NCBI GenBank assembly: GCA_963971425.1 | Contig: OZ020517.1 | Span: 8,992,501 to 9,056,500 of the forward strand | Length of the DNA stretch: 64,000 bases | Direction of reading: 5' to 3' | From: Bryoerythrophyllum caledonicum | Taxonomy: Eukaryota > Streptophyta > Bryopsida > Pottiales > Pottiaceae | Shown: piece by piece, positions 36,576 to 46,640 of the stretch | Numbering within the stretch: position 1 is the first letter of the stretch | How the letters are laid out: each line of letters opens with the position of its first letter | Notes under the pieces: model-generated | Told to the model about the DNA's origin: nothing | The model's input: the letters and a program-made list of their open reading frames with translations, nothing else | Databases searched by the model: none | Translations under genes and position numbers: made by a program

Positions 36576-36834
36576 TCCGCCAAAAAATGCAAGCTCACAA
36601 AATTTTCACTCAAGGGTTAATATTACACCCCTAAAGGTAAACGAGATGATATACACGTAAGATGTCATTGCCACCTAGGACGGCCACGTCGACCCTGAGG
36701 TAACTAAGTTACCTTTTGTGGGGGTAAAGCCTGTCTTTGACCCTACGTTGACCCTATTGTGCCGTGACGAGAAGGTCCGTCATGGCACGACGCGTCACTG
36801 TCACAATGTCGCGATAGACAACCCTGCTAGACTG

Positions 36835-36912
36835 TAGTACTTTTATGTACCTATTCTACAGAGTAGACCACATCCCTGTATATACGTTTCCCAACTGACG
36901 TTTAAAGGTTAA
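36835..36912 (+). repeat. MITE family A, right part of the split copy
   Basis: TAGTACTTTTATGTACC to GACGTTTAAAGGTTAA continues the copy broken at 18033. It matches 39700-39800, including TATTCTACAGAGTA and TGTATATACG. Its terminal TTAA is shared with the start of the next MITE. Confidence 0.88.
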
Positions 36913-37250
36913 GGTAAGTCCCCCCATAGCCAACTCCTATAAAATTGGGGTATATCCAACCCTCTTCCATCCCATTACCACTAACTCACCTCCAAATGGA
37001 GGTTTGCTATTAGTCAAGACCCTTACTTTTGGTCGTTGGTTATGTTGGGTACCTACTCCAGACCACCCACTAAACATGGGTGCACAGTTTGAAAATTCAT
37101 AATTAATTCAGTTTTCATCGAAAAAATATGAAATCACTTGGGTTGAAATTGTAATTCTATTGGCTATCATTGAAAAATATTAGTATATTATCTCCTCCCT
37201 CCATGAATGCACATTCCTTAACTTGTCGGTTTTAGGGGGGCTTACCTTAA
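36909..37250 (+). repeat. MITE family C, complete copy
   Basis: 342 bp with inverted ends TTAAGGTAAGTCCCCCC and GGGGGGCTTACCTTAA. It is the best-preserved copy of the family also found at 1466-2548 and 15478-15785. Confidence 0.85.
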
Positions 37251-37283
37251 TTGTCTCTTCATGATCTTCTCGTAGTTGCCTCA

Positions 37284-37635
37284 GGGGGGTTTCACACTAG
37301 GGGCCGAGCTCGAGGGGCCGAGCAATTCTAGCAATTTGATTGGCCTAGAGTTGAAAATCGGCCCGTGGGCCTTCACACTAGGGGCCAAAGGCCAAGGGCC
37401 GAAGGGCACCAAAATGCTTACATGGCAACACTTTTTGAGAATTTTGGCGCCAATAGTTCGGCCCCTCGAGGAGAGTTTGGGTCCAACAAGAATAGAAACC
37501 CAAACTCTTGCCGAGGGGCCGAACATTTTCTCATTAAAATAATTTTAATAATTTTTTACAACTCCAAAACTCGGCCCCTCGGCATAGTTTGGTCTTCAAT
37601 GGAGTTCGGCCCTTGGGCTTAGTGTGAAACGCCCC
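37284..37635. mobile_element. Harbinger-type MITE, 352 bp
   Basis: Inverted ends GGGGGGTTTCACACTAGGGG and its near inverse TAGTGTGAAACGCCCC are flanked by TCA (37281-37283, 37636-37638). The interior repeats GGGGCCGA/TCGGCCCC in both orientations and can fold on itself. The ends resemble those of the Harbinger element at 52469-56025 (TTTACACTAGAGG), so that family could have mobilised it. Confidence 0.8.
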
Positions 37636-37966
37636 TCAGAATACAGGCATTGGAGAGTGACCAGAAGGCCATGACAGTGCCTGACACCAGGTCGTCCTAC
37701 CTTCACGCTAGCTGCCGCGAGAATAAAAAGCTATAATCACACGTTGCCAGTGCATTTAACTATGCTTAAAAACATGATCACCCAAAAGCTGCACAACATT
37801 CCAGCTCCTCCTTTGCTTTCTCCTCTGGAAACCAAGACTCTTTCAAGGTCAATCAAACCTGGTTTGTTTTGTTAAAAAAATATATAAAAAAAGAAGAAAA
37901 AAAAGACTCTTTCAAGGCTTCCCAAGGCACCATAATACTACAAAGTGGTCAGGAAATCAACTAAAG

Positions 37967-38200
37967 TAACCCTCAAACGTCAGGCCGGAACCTTATATAC
38001 ACGCACGTATTTTACTCTGTAGAATACATTTCATTTATTAAAGTTTAGCAAGACTTACACCTTTGGATTGAAGATTCTTCAACTAACATCTTTCGTTTGG
38101 AGGTCATTTCAATCCATCTGAAATTTATCATGCTCAAATACGACACCATACATGTAGAGTAGTGTGGCCACCAGTGGTGCCTTATGACGTTTAAGGGTTA
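37967..38200 (-). repeat. MITE family A, complete copy
   Basis: Runs from TAACCCTCAAACGTCAGG to GACGTTTAAGGGTTA, 234 bp, in reverse orientation relative to 39567-39803. Termini of the type TTAACCCTTAAACGTC suggest a TTAA target. Confidence 0.85.
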
Positions 38201-39358
38201 GAAGAAAAGAAAAGAAAAAACACTTCAATGCTATCTTTGGAGAATAGTTCTATAGTGTTTTTAAATGAATTATGAAGTAAATCCCTGCATATCCACACAA
38301 TTTTTAGGTTTATATTTCTCATGTCATTTACCAATCACTTTCCACCATTATAGTTCTGTCTCAATCCATAATCAAGTACTAGGTAACCGGATTAGGAATT
38401 AGACACAAGTGTTTTTATTTTATTTTATAGAAGACCCTTAGAAGAATGATAACCTCCACTTCACTATCTTTGTAGAGAATTCCGATTATCATGTCTCCCT
38501 GCAAGTTATCACCGTAACCTGCCAAGCAAATGACCATCAGTTCAAATGGGACCATTTTTAACACCAAGTAAAAACTTTTACACTGCCCTTACAGTGATCA
38601 CTTTCATACATAATCAATTCACAAAGAAGAATGTCCAGAGCTTTTGGAAGTACCTTAGAGATTTGTCTAGGTGATACCCGCATAATGCCTAGGTGATACC
38701 CGCACAATACCTAGGTGATACCCGATGTGTCCAAACCGCGACGATTTGGAAAAATAAATACTTCGGCTAGGTGCCGAAAGTGACCATTGTGTACGGTATG
38801 TGCAAGGTGTTGACACTTCACCTTGTCCGTCTACGTAGACAACCCCGTCGCCACAATATCATGGTGGTATTAGGTGGGCATCATCCGGATATCACCGAGA
38901 TATCGTTAGACTCATTGCGTGTACTGTCATGATTCTAGAGAATTCCAAGTTCCTTGTACTTATTGGATTAAGTTGCCTGCAAATCCTTGGCACATCACAT
39001 GGGCATCTAATGCCTCCAGTGTGCCAACAATCTCGACAAGATCAGCGGACGTACAGCACTTGGCCATCGAATTAAAAGCACCTGCAGCTTGCGCACTGAT
39101 CAAGGAAGCTCCTTTGTCCTTCATCATCACATCAATGCGACATGACATGGGCGCGGAAATTGCTCTCAAACACTCCATCCTTCAAGAGCTAGCAACCGAC
39201 TCACATGTGCCATTCCGGAGATCGTCTCCGTTTGTCCGTTTGTCCGTCCGTCCGTCCGCATGTTCTACAATATATTAAATATATTTGTTTAAATATATTT
39301 TCAAACGGACATATGAAAGCTTTTAGTCTAATCACATGTCCATAAGGTTTGTAAATAT
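38201..39358. other. Intergenic DNA with two short tandem repeats
   Basis: It holds a 3-copy minisatellite of about 22 bp (CCTAGGTGATACCCGC, about 38669-38735) and a (TCCG)n run at about 39236-39257. A 72-codon minus-strand frame at 38960-39178 has coding-like composition but no domain I recognise. It may be a gene relic. Nothing else is seen. Confidence 0.5.
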
Positions 39359-39570
39359 TTAAAGGGTTGAACGTCAAGAGGTGCCTCTGGTGGCCAGAGT
39401 ATTCTATATGTATGGTGTCGTATTTGAACATGATGATGTTTCGATATTGAAATGACCTCCAAATGAAATATGTTGGTTGAAGAATCTTCAGTCCAAAGGC
39501 TCAAGTTCATATTTTGTATTCTACAGAGTAAAATATATGCTTGTATATACGGTTCCCGACTAAAGGGTTA
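39359..39570 (+). repeat. MITE family A copy, first of two in tandem
   Basis: It begins TTAAAGGGTTGAACGTC and ends CGACTAAAGGGTTAA, sharing that end with the copy that follows. Confidence 0.8.
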
Positions 39571-39803
39571 ACCCTTAAACGGTAGAAGGTGCCGCCGGTG
39601 GCCACCGTATTCTACATGTACGGTGTCATATTTGAACATGGTAAGGTTTAGATTTGAAATGACTCGCAAATGAAAGATGTTACTCGAAGATTTTTCAATC
39701 CAAAGGTGTAAGTCTTGCTAGAATTTAATACATTTTCTGTATTCTACAGAGTATAATACGGCCATGTATATACGGTTCCTGACTGATATTTAAGGGCTAA
39801 AGG
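39567..39803 (+). repeat. MITE family A copy, second of two in tandem
   Basis: It begins TTAACCCTTAAACGG and ends ATATTTAAGGGCTAA. It includes the family landmarks GGTGTCATATTTGAACATG and TATTCTACAGAGTA. The head-to-tail pair shares one TTAA. Confidence 0.82.
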
Positions 39804-40917
39804 TAAAGCCTTCAACATGATTTTATGTATGAAACCATGGACAAATCATTGCTCAGACCCCCTCATCTAAGTACCGTACCAAAAATATTCATAGAGCTTT
39901 GAAGAACAAATACAATGGAGTACCTAGGCAAATCCATGTATATAATGGGTATCCAAGGTAAATAATGAGTATCTAGAGTAAATCAGACGTAAATGAGTAG
40001 TAAATTACGGGTATGTACCAGGTACGTTTACTTTACTCGCCTTGTGCCAATGGGGGACTAAAGAATATGTCACATTCCTTTGGGACAACCGAAGGACCTC
40101 GTTTCTCTATGCACACCGGCCCTTATTTTTAATTCGTCGATCTGGAGCCAAATTGCTATTTCCCTCCCCAAAAAGGACTATTCCCCCCCAAAAGTGGAAA
40201 AATTATGACTTCATGTCGCCAAAACCTCATTATGGCCGTTGCTATATCGCCATATTGCCACTAATGAACAACCGGGACTCCATCCCATCACCAAAAAGGA
40301 TGTACAATTCTATGTCTGTGGAGATGAATTCTCAAAAATGGATATTTATAGAGAAAATTTGGTTTTGTATGATTTCAGGAGAAACCCAGAAGTGCTAGAG
40401 CTCCGTGGCCTCTGTAGCCACTGTGGCTAAAAAAAAAAGTTAAAAAAAAAGGGTGATGCAGTGCGGTAACAATAATTTTGGCTCACTGTGAATAGAGCAA
40501 CGCTAGCTGCAGCTCATTGTCAGAGAGCATACTTCATTATCCTGAGCTGTGCGACTAATTGCCAAAGACACTCCAGAGACACGGTGGCACGCGAGTCTGC
40601 ATACGTCGGAGCTGGAGCTTTACAGGGCCTGGTTCCATTATTGAAGGCAGAGCTTTGGATCGCTGCAATATTGCTACCTCTCAAGGCAGCATTCGCAACA
40701 CTACTACAGTAGTACTGAACTCTCACGACTACTGCACAAGCAGCAGCAGCAGCGCCTTTATAACAGTGTCAGCTCATGCCTCATCTTCAGGACCTTAATA
40801 TCTCTCCCTCGATTGATTGAACCTGATCTGATCTTCTGCCCATACGATCACCTCTGTACATACACAGAGGTACACGCTACGCGTCGGCCCCAATCAGCAG
40901 TAATAGTCCAATTAACT
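39804..40917. other. Intergenic DNA 5' of the BKI1-like gene
   Basis: There is no supported gene. Frames at 40042-40430 are not conserved-looking. From about 40480 the GC content rises and a CAGCAGCAGCAGC run precedes CCTTTATAAC (about 40740-40760), which could be an upstream promoter element. Confidence 0.4.
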
Positions 40918-41210
40918 TGCAAGTGAAGCTCCTGTAATTCTTCTTCCTGCCAGGGCCCAGTACACAGAGAAAATCAATACAACTCCCCAGTCCTTCCCCA
41001 TGCAAATACGTACTTTCCCATGCAACCATCACTATAACACGTTCACGATGCGGTACTGAGAGCCTGATCACCATGAAAATGAAGCTCCAGTAATTCTTCT
41101 CACTGCCAGGCCAGGTCATAGAGAAAATCAGTAGAGCTTCCCAAGTCCTTGAAAATACGTACGTTCCCATGCAACCATCGCCATACGTGCATGCAGAACA
41201 CGTTCACGAT
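40918..41210. repeat. ~155-bp tandem duplication in the BKI1-like promoter
   Basis: Two diverged direct copies (about 40918-41050 and 41073-41210). Both contain TGAAGCTCC, TAATTCTTCT, CTGCCAGG, AGAGAAAATCA, TACGTAC, TTCCCATGCAACCATC and CACGTTCACGAT. They lie 650-930 bp before the start codon. Confidence 0.85.
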
Positions 41211-41341
41211 AAGACGTACTATAATTTGACTTCAATTAGCAGTAATAGTCTGAAGCTTTAGACGTATTTTCCCACGCATACAGAGACGGTAAATAGCAGC
41301 AGTTATAGTCTCATAACCATTCTAATAATCGCTTCACAGTC

Positions 41342-41350
41342 ATAAATAGA
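41342..41350 (+). promoter_or_regulatory. Possible TATA box of the BKI1-like gene
   Basis: ATAAATAGA in a GC-moderate context, about 510 bp before the ATG. The implied 5' UTR would be about 480 nt. It was chosen by sequence alone, and the upstream CTTTATAAC near 40755 is an alternative. Confidence 0.35.
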
Positions 41351-41853
41351 GGCCATGCCTGGACCTGCAGTAGTAACAGACTCCCATCATCAGCAGTTGG
41401 TGTAGTCCAATATAGTTGGACAGCCATGTCAGAAATCATTAGGATTCTATTATCTCCGCGGGGTGTAGATCTCGCAGTCGCCCCACAGACAGCCGCGCGG
41501 TGACGGGGTCGTCGATCTCCTCCGGGTCACCCGGAATTCGGTCCCCGGGTCACCCGGGCATGCACTGTACCGTCGGCTGTTGTATTGAGACGAGGGCCTT
41601 AATTTCATGGCTATGGTGGAGACTAGATGCAGCGGTAACAATGACAAGCTTTGACGTCGTAGTACTTGGTGTGCCTGTCGTCTTGGTTGCAGCTGCGGGT
41701 GGTTTTGTCGACGTTGACGTGAGATCGACGATGGTCGCGGTGATGATTGGAGGCCGGGAGGAGGAGTTGCTAGTGAGCTAGCTGCAGGTGAATTGTGGAT
41801 TGTTGTGATGTTGAGGTGGGAGGGGGAGGGTAGGGTTTGAGAGCAGCGGAGCG

Positions 41854-42203
41854 ATGGAGTCGGAGGAGCAGTGGTCGCACCGCGACTTCACGCAGATTAA
41901 GGAGCGGCGGCCGGAAGGAACCGAGGTGGATTGGGAGCTGGAGGAGGAGGCGTCGGCGTTTTCGTTTCTGTGGCCGGAGAGGCTAGCGAAGGAGGAGGGG
42001 GAGGAGGGGGGAGATGGCGAAGGAGAGTTTGAGTTTAGTAATATCATGGCGGCGGAAGGAGAGTCGGGGGTGGCGGAGCGGGGAGCGGCGGAGCGGCCGG
42101 GGATGATGAGCTCGCCGGCCGACGAGCTCTTCTTCAAGGGGCAGCTGCTGCCGCTGCACCTGCCGCCGCGCATACAGATGGTGAAGAAACTGGTGCAGGA
42201 GCG

Positions 42204-42234
<31 letters not shown>

Positions 42235-43194
42235 CAGCAGCAGCAGCAGCAGGAGCAGCAGCAGCAGGGAAAGGTGGAGCGGAAGGTGGAGACGGTGTCG
42301 CAGCAGGCCAGGTTCGCGCGCTTGTTCCAGCCGAAGTTCTGCTCCGCGGAGGCGGCGGCGGCGGCCCCCGCGCGCGCGTGGTGGGATCCGCGGGAGGGTG
42401 GTGGTGTCCACGAGTGCAGCAGCAGCTCGTCGTGCGACTCCTCCGGCGACAGCAGCAGCTCGCGCGACTCGAACGGGAGCTCGCAGGACTGCTTCGACGG
42501 CGCGGCGAAGCTAGATGGACAGTTCAAGGGTTTCTTCCACAACCGGGAGGTCTTCAGCGCGCAGAGCTGCAGCGCGCACCCGGCCGATCAGCAGCACGCG
42601 ACTAGCGGGATCTCGACGTGGCTGCGGCCGCCGTTCAAGTGGAAGGTGCTGTTCGGCGCGAAGAAGCTGCCGTCGACGTCGTCGCTGAAGCCGCCGCCTC
42701 CGCCGCATGACAGCATCGACGCGCCGCAGCCGCGCGCGCTGTCGATGGAAGAGTCGCCGGCCACGGCGTTCTTCCAGGCTTCCGGCGCGGATCGGTACTA
42801 CAGTGACTGCAGCGGCGAGCTCACGCACAGCGGCGACCTGCTCTTCAGCTCGCGCGGCGGCGCGTTCATCCACCCGCGTGGCATGGAGCGCGCCAAGGGC
42901 TACCTCATGCGCGCCCTCAACCTCAACCGCAGCAGCAGCAAGGACCACCCTCCCGGCCGCGCCGCCATCACCACCACCAGCAAATCCTTCCCCCCGTTCT
43001 CGCAGAGCTTCCGATTCTCCCCGAAGGACCACATCCCCCTCCGCTCCGTCAAGCGCCCGCCGCCTCCGCCCTCGCCCTCGCCGCCTACCCCGCGCGTCAG
43101 CACATCGAGCTCCCCGTCGGTGGAGCTCCACTGCGACATCAAGGGCGCCATCGCTCATTGCAAGGAGTCGCAGAAACAGGCCGAGGACACATGA
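41854..43194 (+). CDS. BKI1/MAKR-family protein (BRI1 kinase inhibitor-like), 446 aa
   Basis: Single-exon frame from ATG 41854 to TGA 43194. BKI1 holds the brassinosteroid receptor kinase BRI1 inactive at the plasma membrane and is released on phosphorylation; MAKR proteins act similarly with other receptor kinases. Diagnostic segments: PADELFFKGQLLPLHLPPR (~residues 88-106), matching the conserved N-terminal block of BKI1 (ADEIFFHGHLLPLHL), and the C-terminal ELHCDIKGAIAHCKESQK, matching the BRI1-interacting helix (AIQAAIAHCKNS). Between them lie a poly-Gln tract (~118-138), Ser-rich stretches, a basic WKVLFGAKK segment that may bind membrane, and a Pro-rich stretch near 405-420. It is longer than Arabidopsis BKI1 (337 aa). 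The coding region is very GC-rich against its AT-rich surroundings. The frame is intact. Whether it is BKI1 proper or another MAKR is not certain. Confidence 0.85.
42204..42267 (+). repeat. CAG/GAG trinucleotide tract (poly-Gln)
   Basis: About 21 codons of CAG broken by GAG, encoding Gln with scattered Glu inside the BKI1-like protein. It is likely length-polymorphic. Confidence 0.95.
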
Positions 43195-44090
43195 TCCATT
43201 GCAGGTACGCTCCAATGTAGGCATGGCTCGAATCACTCGGTACATTGTAATCTTAGAAAGAGTTTCGCTTTGTTCAGTTTGTCACCTTGATAGCCATGGC
43301 CTTGCGTTAGATTTCCGGCAGTTTGTGCTGCCTTGCGTCTCAATGTTGAGATCCTTGTGTAACATGCCTCTTTGCTGTGTAATATGAGTGAGCAAGTTTC
43401 CAATTATGCACTAGCAAACTTGGCTGTGAGTTGAAAGACACTGTCAGTTTTCATGGTCTTTAAATCGTAAAGTAATTGTAATAATCCCTTGAATACTAAA
43501 GTTTGCATCCAGGTAAGGGATATCTTTGACTGTGTGAGGCCTTACTTCGCTTGTGCCATCGATTGTTGAGGTCAGTACCATTTGCGTGAATCGTGTGGAT
43601 ATGTGCCATGTTTCTGAGCTAACGTACAGGGTTTAAATTCACATGCTTCATCTCGGTCTTGAAATCTTCCTGCTTCTTTCATACATTATGAGAGTTCTCT
43701 TAAGAGTATTGATAGTGGCCTTGATCAGAGGAATAGCTTGGTGAGGTTGCTAGATTGCACATGATCGTTGACATGCTGGTTGTTAACATCTATAAGAGCT
43801 TTGATAGCAGAATTTGCCTTGTGATTGCAGTTTATAGTCAAGTGTCTAGTTCTTGCCACTGAACTTCTAACCTTCAAGGATATGATGTGTGTGACGTCGC
43901 CCCCGAACTTATTGTTTGACACCAGAATCTGTCTCGAATCCTTCAAAGCGACTGTCCTTCTGGCTTTGCCACTTTTCATACTGATAAAGAGACCTAAAAA
44001 TTCAACCACTATTTGTTATCATTGGTTGCCCTGTGTTTTTCTCATCTGGATTGCTCTATCCCTAATTTTCCATTTTTCAACCCTTTAAGT
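43195..44090. other. 3' flank of the BKI1-like gene
   Basis: The first 200-300 bp probably form the 3' UTR (TTGTAATC and TTGTGTAACATG tracts near 43245 and 43360). I see no clear polyadenylation signal that stands out, and no gene to 44090. Confidence 0.4.
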
Positions 44091-44728
44091 TTTAACCCCA
44101 AAAGGCCTGAGGTGTTTTTTAGAGGAATCTCTACTCCGTTGATTGTAATTTTGCCAAGATGAGCTTTTTGAGAATGTAACTGTAGGATCTTCTTCTAAAC
44201 TTGTATGAGATGATGTTGTTAAAATTTTGTGAGTTTTGACCGTATGGATTGAAAGATAATTACAGTTAAAGTGATTTTTTTCTTACCTTGTAGGTACACT
44301 TGGGCCTTCACGGGTTAACCCTTAAACGTTGGGCTGGCTCTGGCGCGACCATCCTCTACAAGCATAATAGATTTTGAAATGTATTATCTACTACACTTGT
44401 AGATTGATGGTCGCGCCATAGTCAGCCCGACATTAAAGGGTTAAGGTCTACGAGGCCCTAGGAGGGTTGATTTTGGTGCTCTTGATGTTATGACTTTTCC
44501 CATTATTGACTGTTGTTGTGGTCTTCATTACACATGCTAGTCTCGATGACAACTTTTTTATTCATCTCCCCGGTCTCCAATCGATGTAGGCAGTAGTGAA
44601 TTAGAGTGATTTTTAAGGACTGGGTTTGCAATGAAATGTATTCGTTGTGTAGATGGTGTTCTATATAATCTATTACATTTGTAAAATTCTTTTTGGCCTT
44701 GTGGTCCACTTAGGCGTCAAAGGGTTAA
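44091..44728. repeat. Palindromic element with a nested hairpin MITE
   Basis: The outer edges read TTAACCCCAAAAGGCC (about 44092) and CGTCAAAGGGTTAA (about 44728), with GGCC-containing arms in inverse orientation. A shorter complete hairpin element lies inside at 44315-44444. Confidence 0.55.
44315..44444. mobile_element. 130-bp hairpin MITE flanked by TTAA
   Basis: TTAACCCTTAAACGTTGGGC at the left pairs with GCCCGACATTAAAGGGTTAA at the right. The arms continue through GGCGCGACCATC and its inverse, so most of the element folds into one hairpin. TTAA with CCC-type ends is the piggyBac pattern, but Harbinger with TTA is also possible. Confidence 0.75.
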
Positions 44729-45313
44729 CGTTGTATTCAATAAATTGGGAAAATTTCAAGTTCAAGAATCAATTGAAATGTAGCTTATTTTGGACTCTTT
44801 AGCTCTCAAATGTATCACATACGTACATTTTAAGGAGTTTTTAATGTAGCATGTGTAGGCTCAAATTGAACCTGAAATTCTCCCAATTTATTAAATATGA
44901 GATTGGTTAATAGAAGATCCTAGGTTGTCTATCTTTTAGGTTGGAACAACAATCGGGAATTGGACTCTTGGGAAGAATATGATAGAACCTTGTTTCAGTT
45001 GTTTGTAAAGTCACCAAAAGTTTTAATAAGATACTCGTCTTTTGGTTTATATTACTACTATCAATTATTTACCATTAGAGACTCTCAAGATTGATGGTGT
45101 CTCAAGTAGAATCCTTTTCAGGTTTAGTAGAGCTTGGTGGTCTCTAATTTCAACTTAAAATTAATTTTAGTTGCTTTGAGAATGAAAAAAAAAACTCCGG
45201 TCTCTAAAGGGTGGGGCCAAAGTGAATAAAGTGTCTCTTTGTTCCACCACTAAATCCATGTCCACCAGACATAGGTTTAGTATGGAACTACTTCCTCCTC
45301 TTGAGGTTAGACA
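44729..45313. other. AT-rich spacer
   Basis: No gene or clear repeat boundary. A few short tracts are shared with the relics at 2600-3240 (AAGGTCACC and AGTTTTAATAA-like sequence), suggesting another old dispersed repeat. Confidence 0.35.
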
Positions 45314-46640
45314 CTATGTAACCAAGAATGAATAGCCAATAATCAGAGACCAAGGACCAACCAGAGCCATAGGGCTCCATTCCAAGAAGTGATCTATAAA
45401 GATTAAGTGTATGTTATGAGAGGTTTTTAAAGGGGTATCATGTAAATCTGGGAGAGGTTGGTTGTTTTCTAGTTTACGTTTATGTAGAAGTATGGACATT
45501 CCATGTTGGATAGCAATGGTGTTAATTTTTGTAAATGTATTTTTAATTGGATTAGTGGGGATATTGAATGTTTTTTCAAGACTTTTCATAGAGGGAATAA
45601 AGATAGTAGCTGTAGCTCTAGCGGCAATGACAATAAGGGGGTCAACTTTCCATCCAAGGGCTGTAATGTCATTAATAAGTGGTTGGTATTTATTAATTTT
45701 GTTTTCAACTGCTTTTGGGAAAAATCTGTCATTACAATATTTGAATTCAATAAATTGAATAGTAAGGTTTGAATTTATCTGGTCCGGTGGGGGGTCTTTA
45801 TATGGTAGTCCTTTGACGCATAGTATGTGGTTTAAATCTAACAATATAGTGACATCTTTGGATTGCACATGTGCATGGAAGTAGCCATGACGGGACCGTA
45901 TTTTCTTGAGGTTTGTTGTTGAAAGTTCCGCCGTTCATAAGTATAAAGCATCATGATTTATTGGAGGATATTATTAGTTTACGGATTTTGGCATATTGCT
46001 TTATTGTGCTTTTTGACAATTAAGAAGTGTATATGATGGTTTTGACATTTGAAGAGGACGTGTAGTCATGTCTCTAGGTCCGTGGATGCGCATATTGGGC
46101 ATGTTATGGATGGAAAATCTTTCTATACCAAAAAAGAGTTGTTTGCAGGCATTTTCCATATATTGTCCAATATGAAATTGAATAATGCATGTTTTTTGTG
46201 AGTTTGTAATTGTGGAATTTTTCCAAAAAATTGTAGAAAGTTCATTTATCAATGTTGTTGTTACCAGTCCATTTATCTATGTTAGAAAAACTTTTTGAGA
46301 TTAGATCAAGGTTGTTAATTAAATCTTGTTTTTTGAGGTCTTTATTCAAAAATCTAATGGGGCCTTTGTCCGAGGTGTCTGCCATAGAAGACCAATTTTT
46401 TCTTTGGAGGTAGTATGGGGTAGCTTGGGATATTCATGCGGATGTTTGGCATATCTATGGGATTTACCTAGTCCATCTTTGGCTAGTTTATCCGCTTGTT
46501 CGTTTCCTTTTATATTGACATGTGCTTTGACTTTTTGGAGGGTTGTAGTTTGTGTGCGATTTTGTAACATTTGAACCATTGATGTTAGTATGGCTTGGTT
46601 GAGGTGGCTATTGTGGACAGAAGGATGTGTTATTTGTGTG
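45314..46640 (-). pseudogene. LINE ORF2 remnant: RNase H and C-terminal region
   Basis: On the minus strand, 46579-46346 encodes VKAHVNIKGNEQADKLAKDG, a classic RNase H C-terminal motif (HxxxxGNExAD). Then 46252-46001 holds a degraded region (QFHIGQYMENACKQLFFG, then a broken zinc-knuckle-like MPNMRIHGPRD). Then 45868-45314 holds EFKYCNDRF, YQPLINDITALGWKVDPL and RKLENNQPLP, the conserved C-terminal region of LINE polyproteins that follows RNase H. The three parts are out of register and lack the reverse transcriptase, so this is a 5'-truncated, decayed insert. LINEs with RNase H are a minority in plants. Confidence 0.6.

Larger units (their letters stand above)
18034..36826. mobile_element. 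Giant hAT transposon, about 18.8 kb, with cargo genes
   Basis: The termini are CAGGGTTGTCTAT (18034) and its inverse ATAGACAACCCTG (36826). An exact 8-bp target duplication CTAGACTG lies at 18026-18033 and 36827-36834, and a single MITE copy continues across the empty-site junction, so the boundaries are secure. Subterminal DNA on both sides repeats GTGACGG/CCGTCAC and TGTCAC/GTGACA motifs (18050-18150, 36760-36815). Inside are a hAT transposase (18978-22265), RING-H2 gene 1 (25007-27136), RING-H2 gene 2 (30234-32626, minus), a kinase-like gene (33692-35716), four CCATCCGC arrays and a LINE remnant (28210-29620). Autonomous plant hAT elements I know of (Ac, Tam3) are about 3.5-5 kb with one gene, so both size and cargo are unusual. 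Confidence 0.92.

Noticed and set aside
38960-39178. 72-codon minus-strand frame with balanced amino-acid content
   Set aside because: Possible gene relic, but short, with no recognisable motif and no splice context.
41778-43245. Minus-strand frames across the BKI1-like gene, including poly-Cys/Leu translations of the CAG tract
   Set aside because: Shadows of the very GC-rich plus-strand gene, lacking domains; the plus frame has clear family motifs.
43725-44088. Small genes downstream of the BKI1-like gene
   Set aside because: Frames on both strands are of similar length with no motif or start context.
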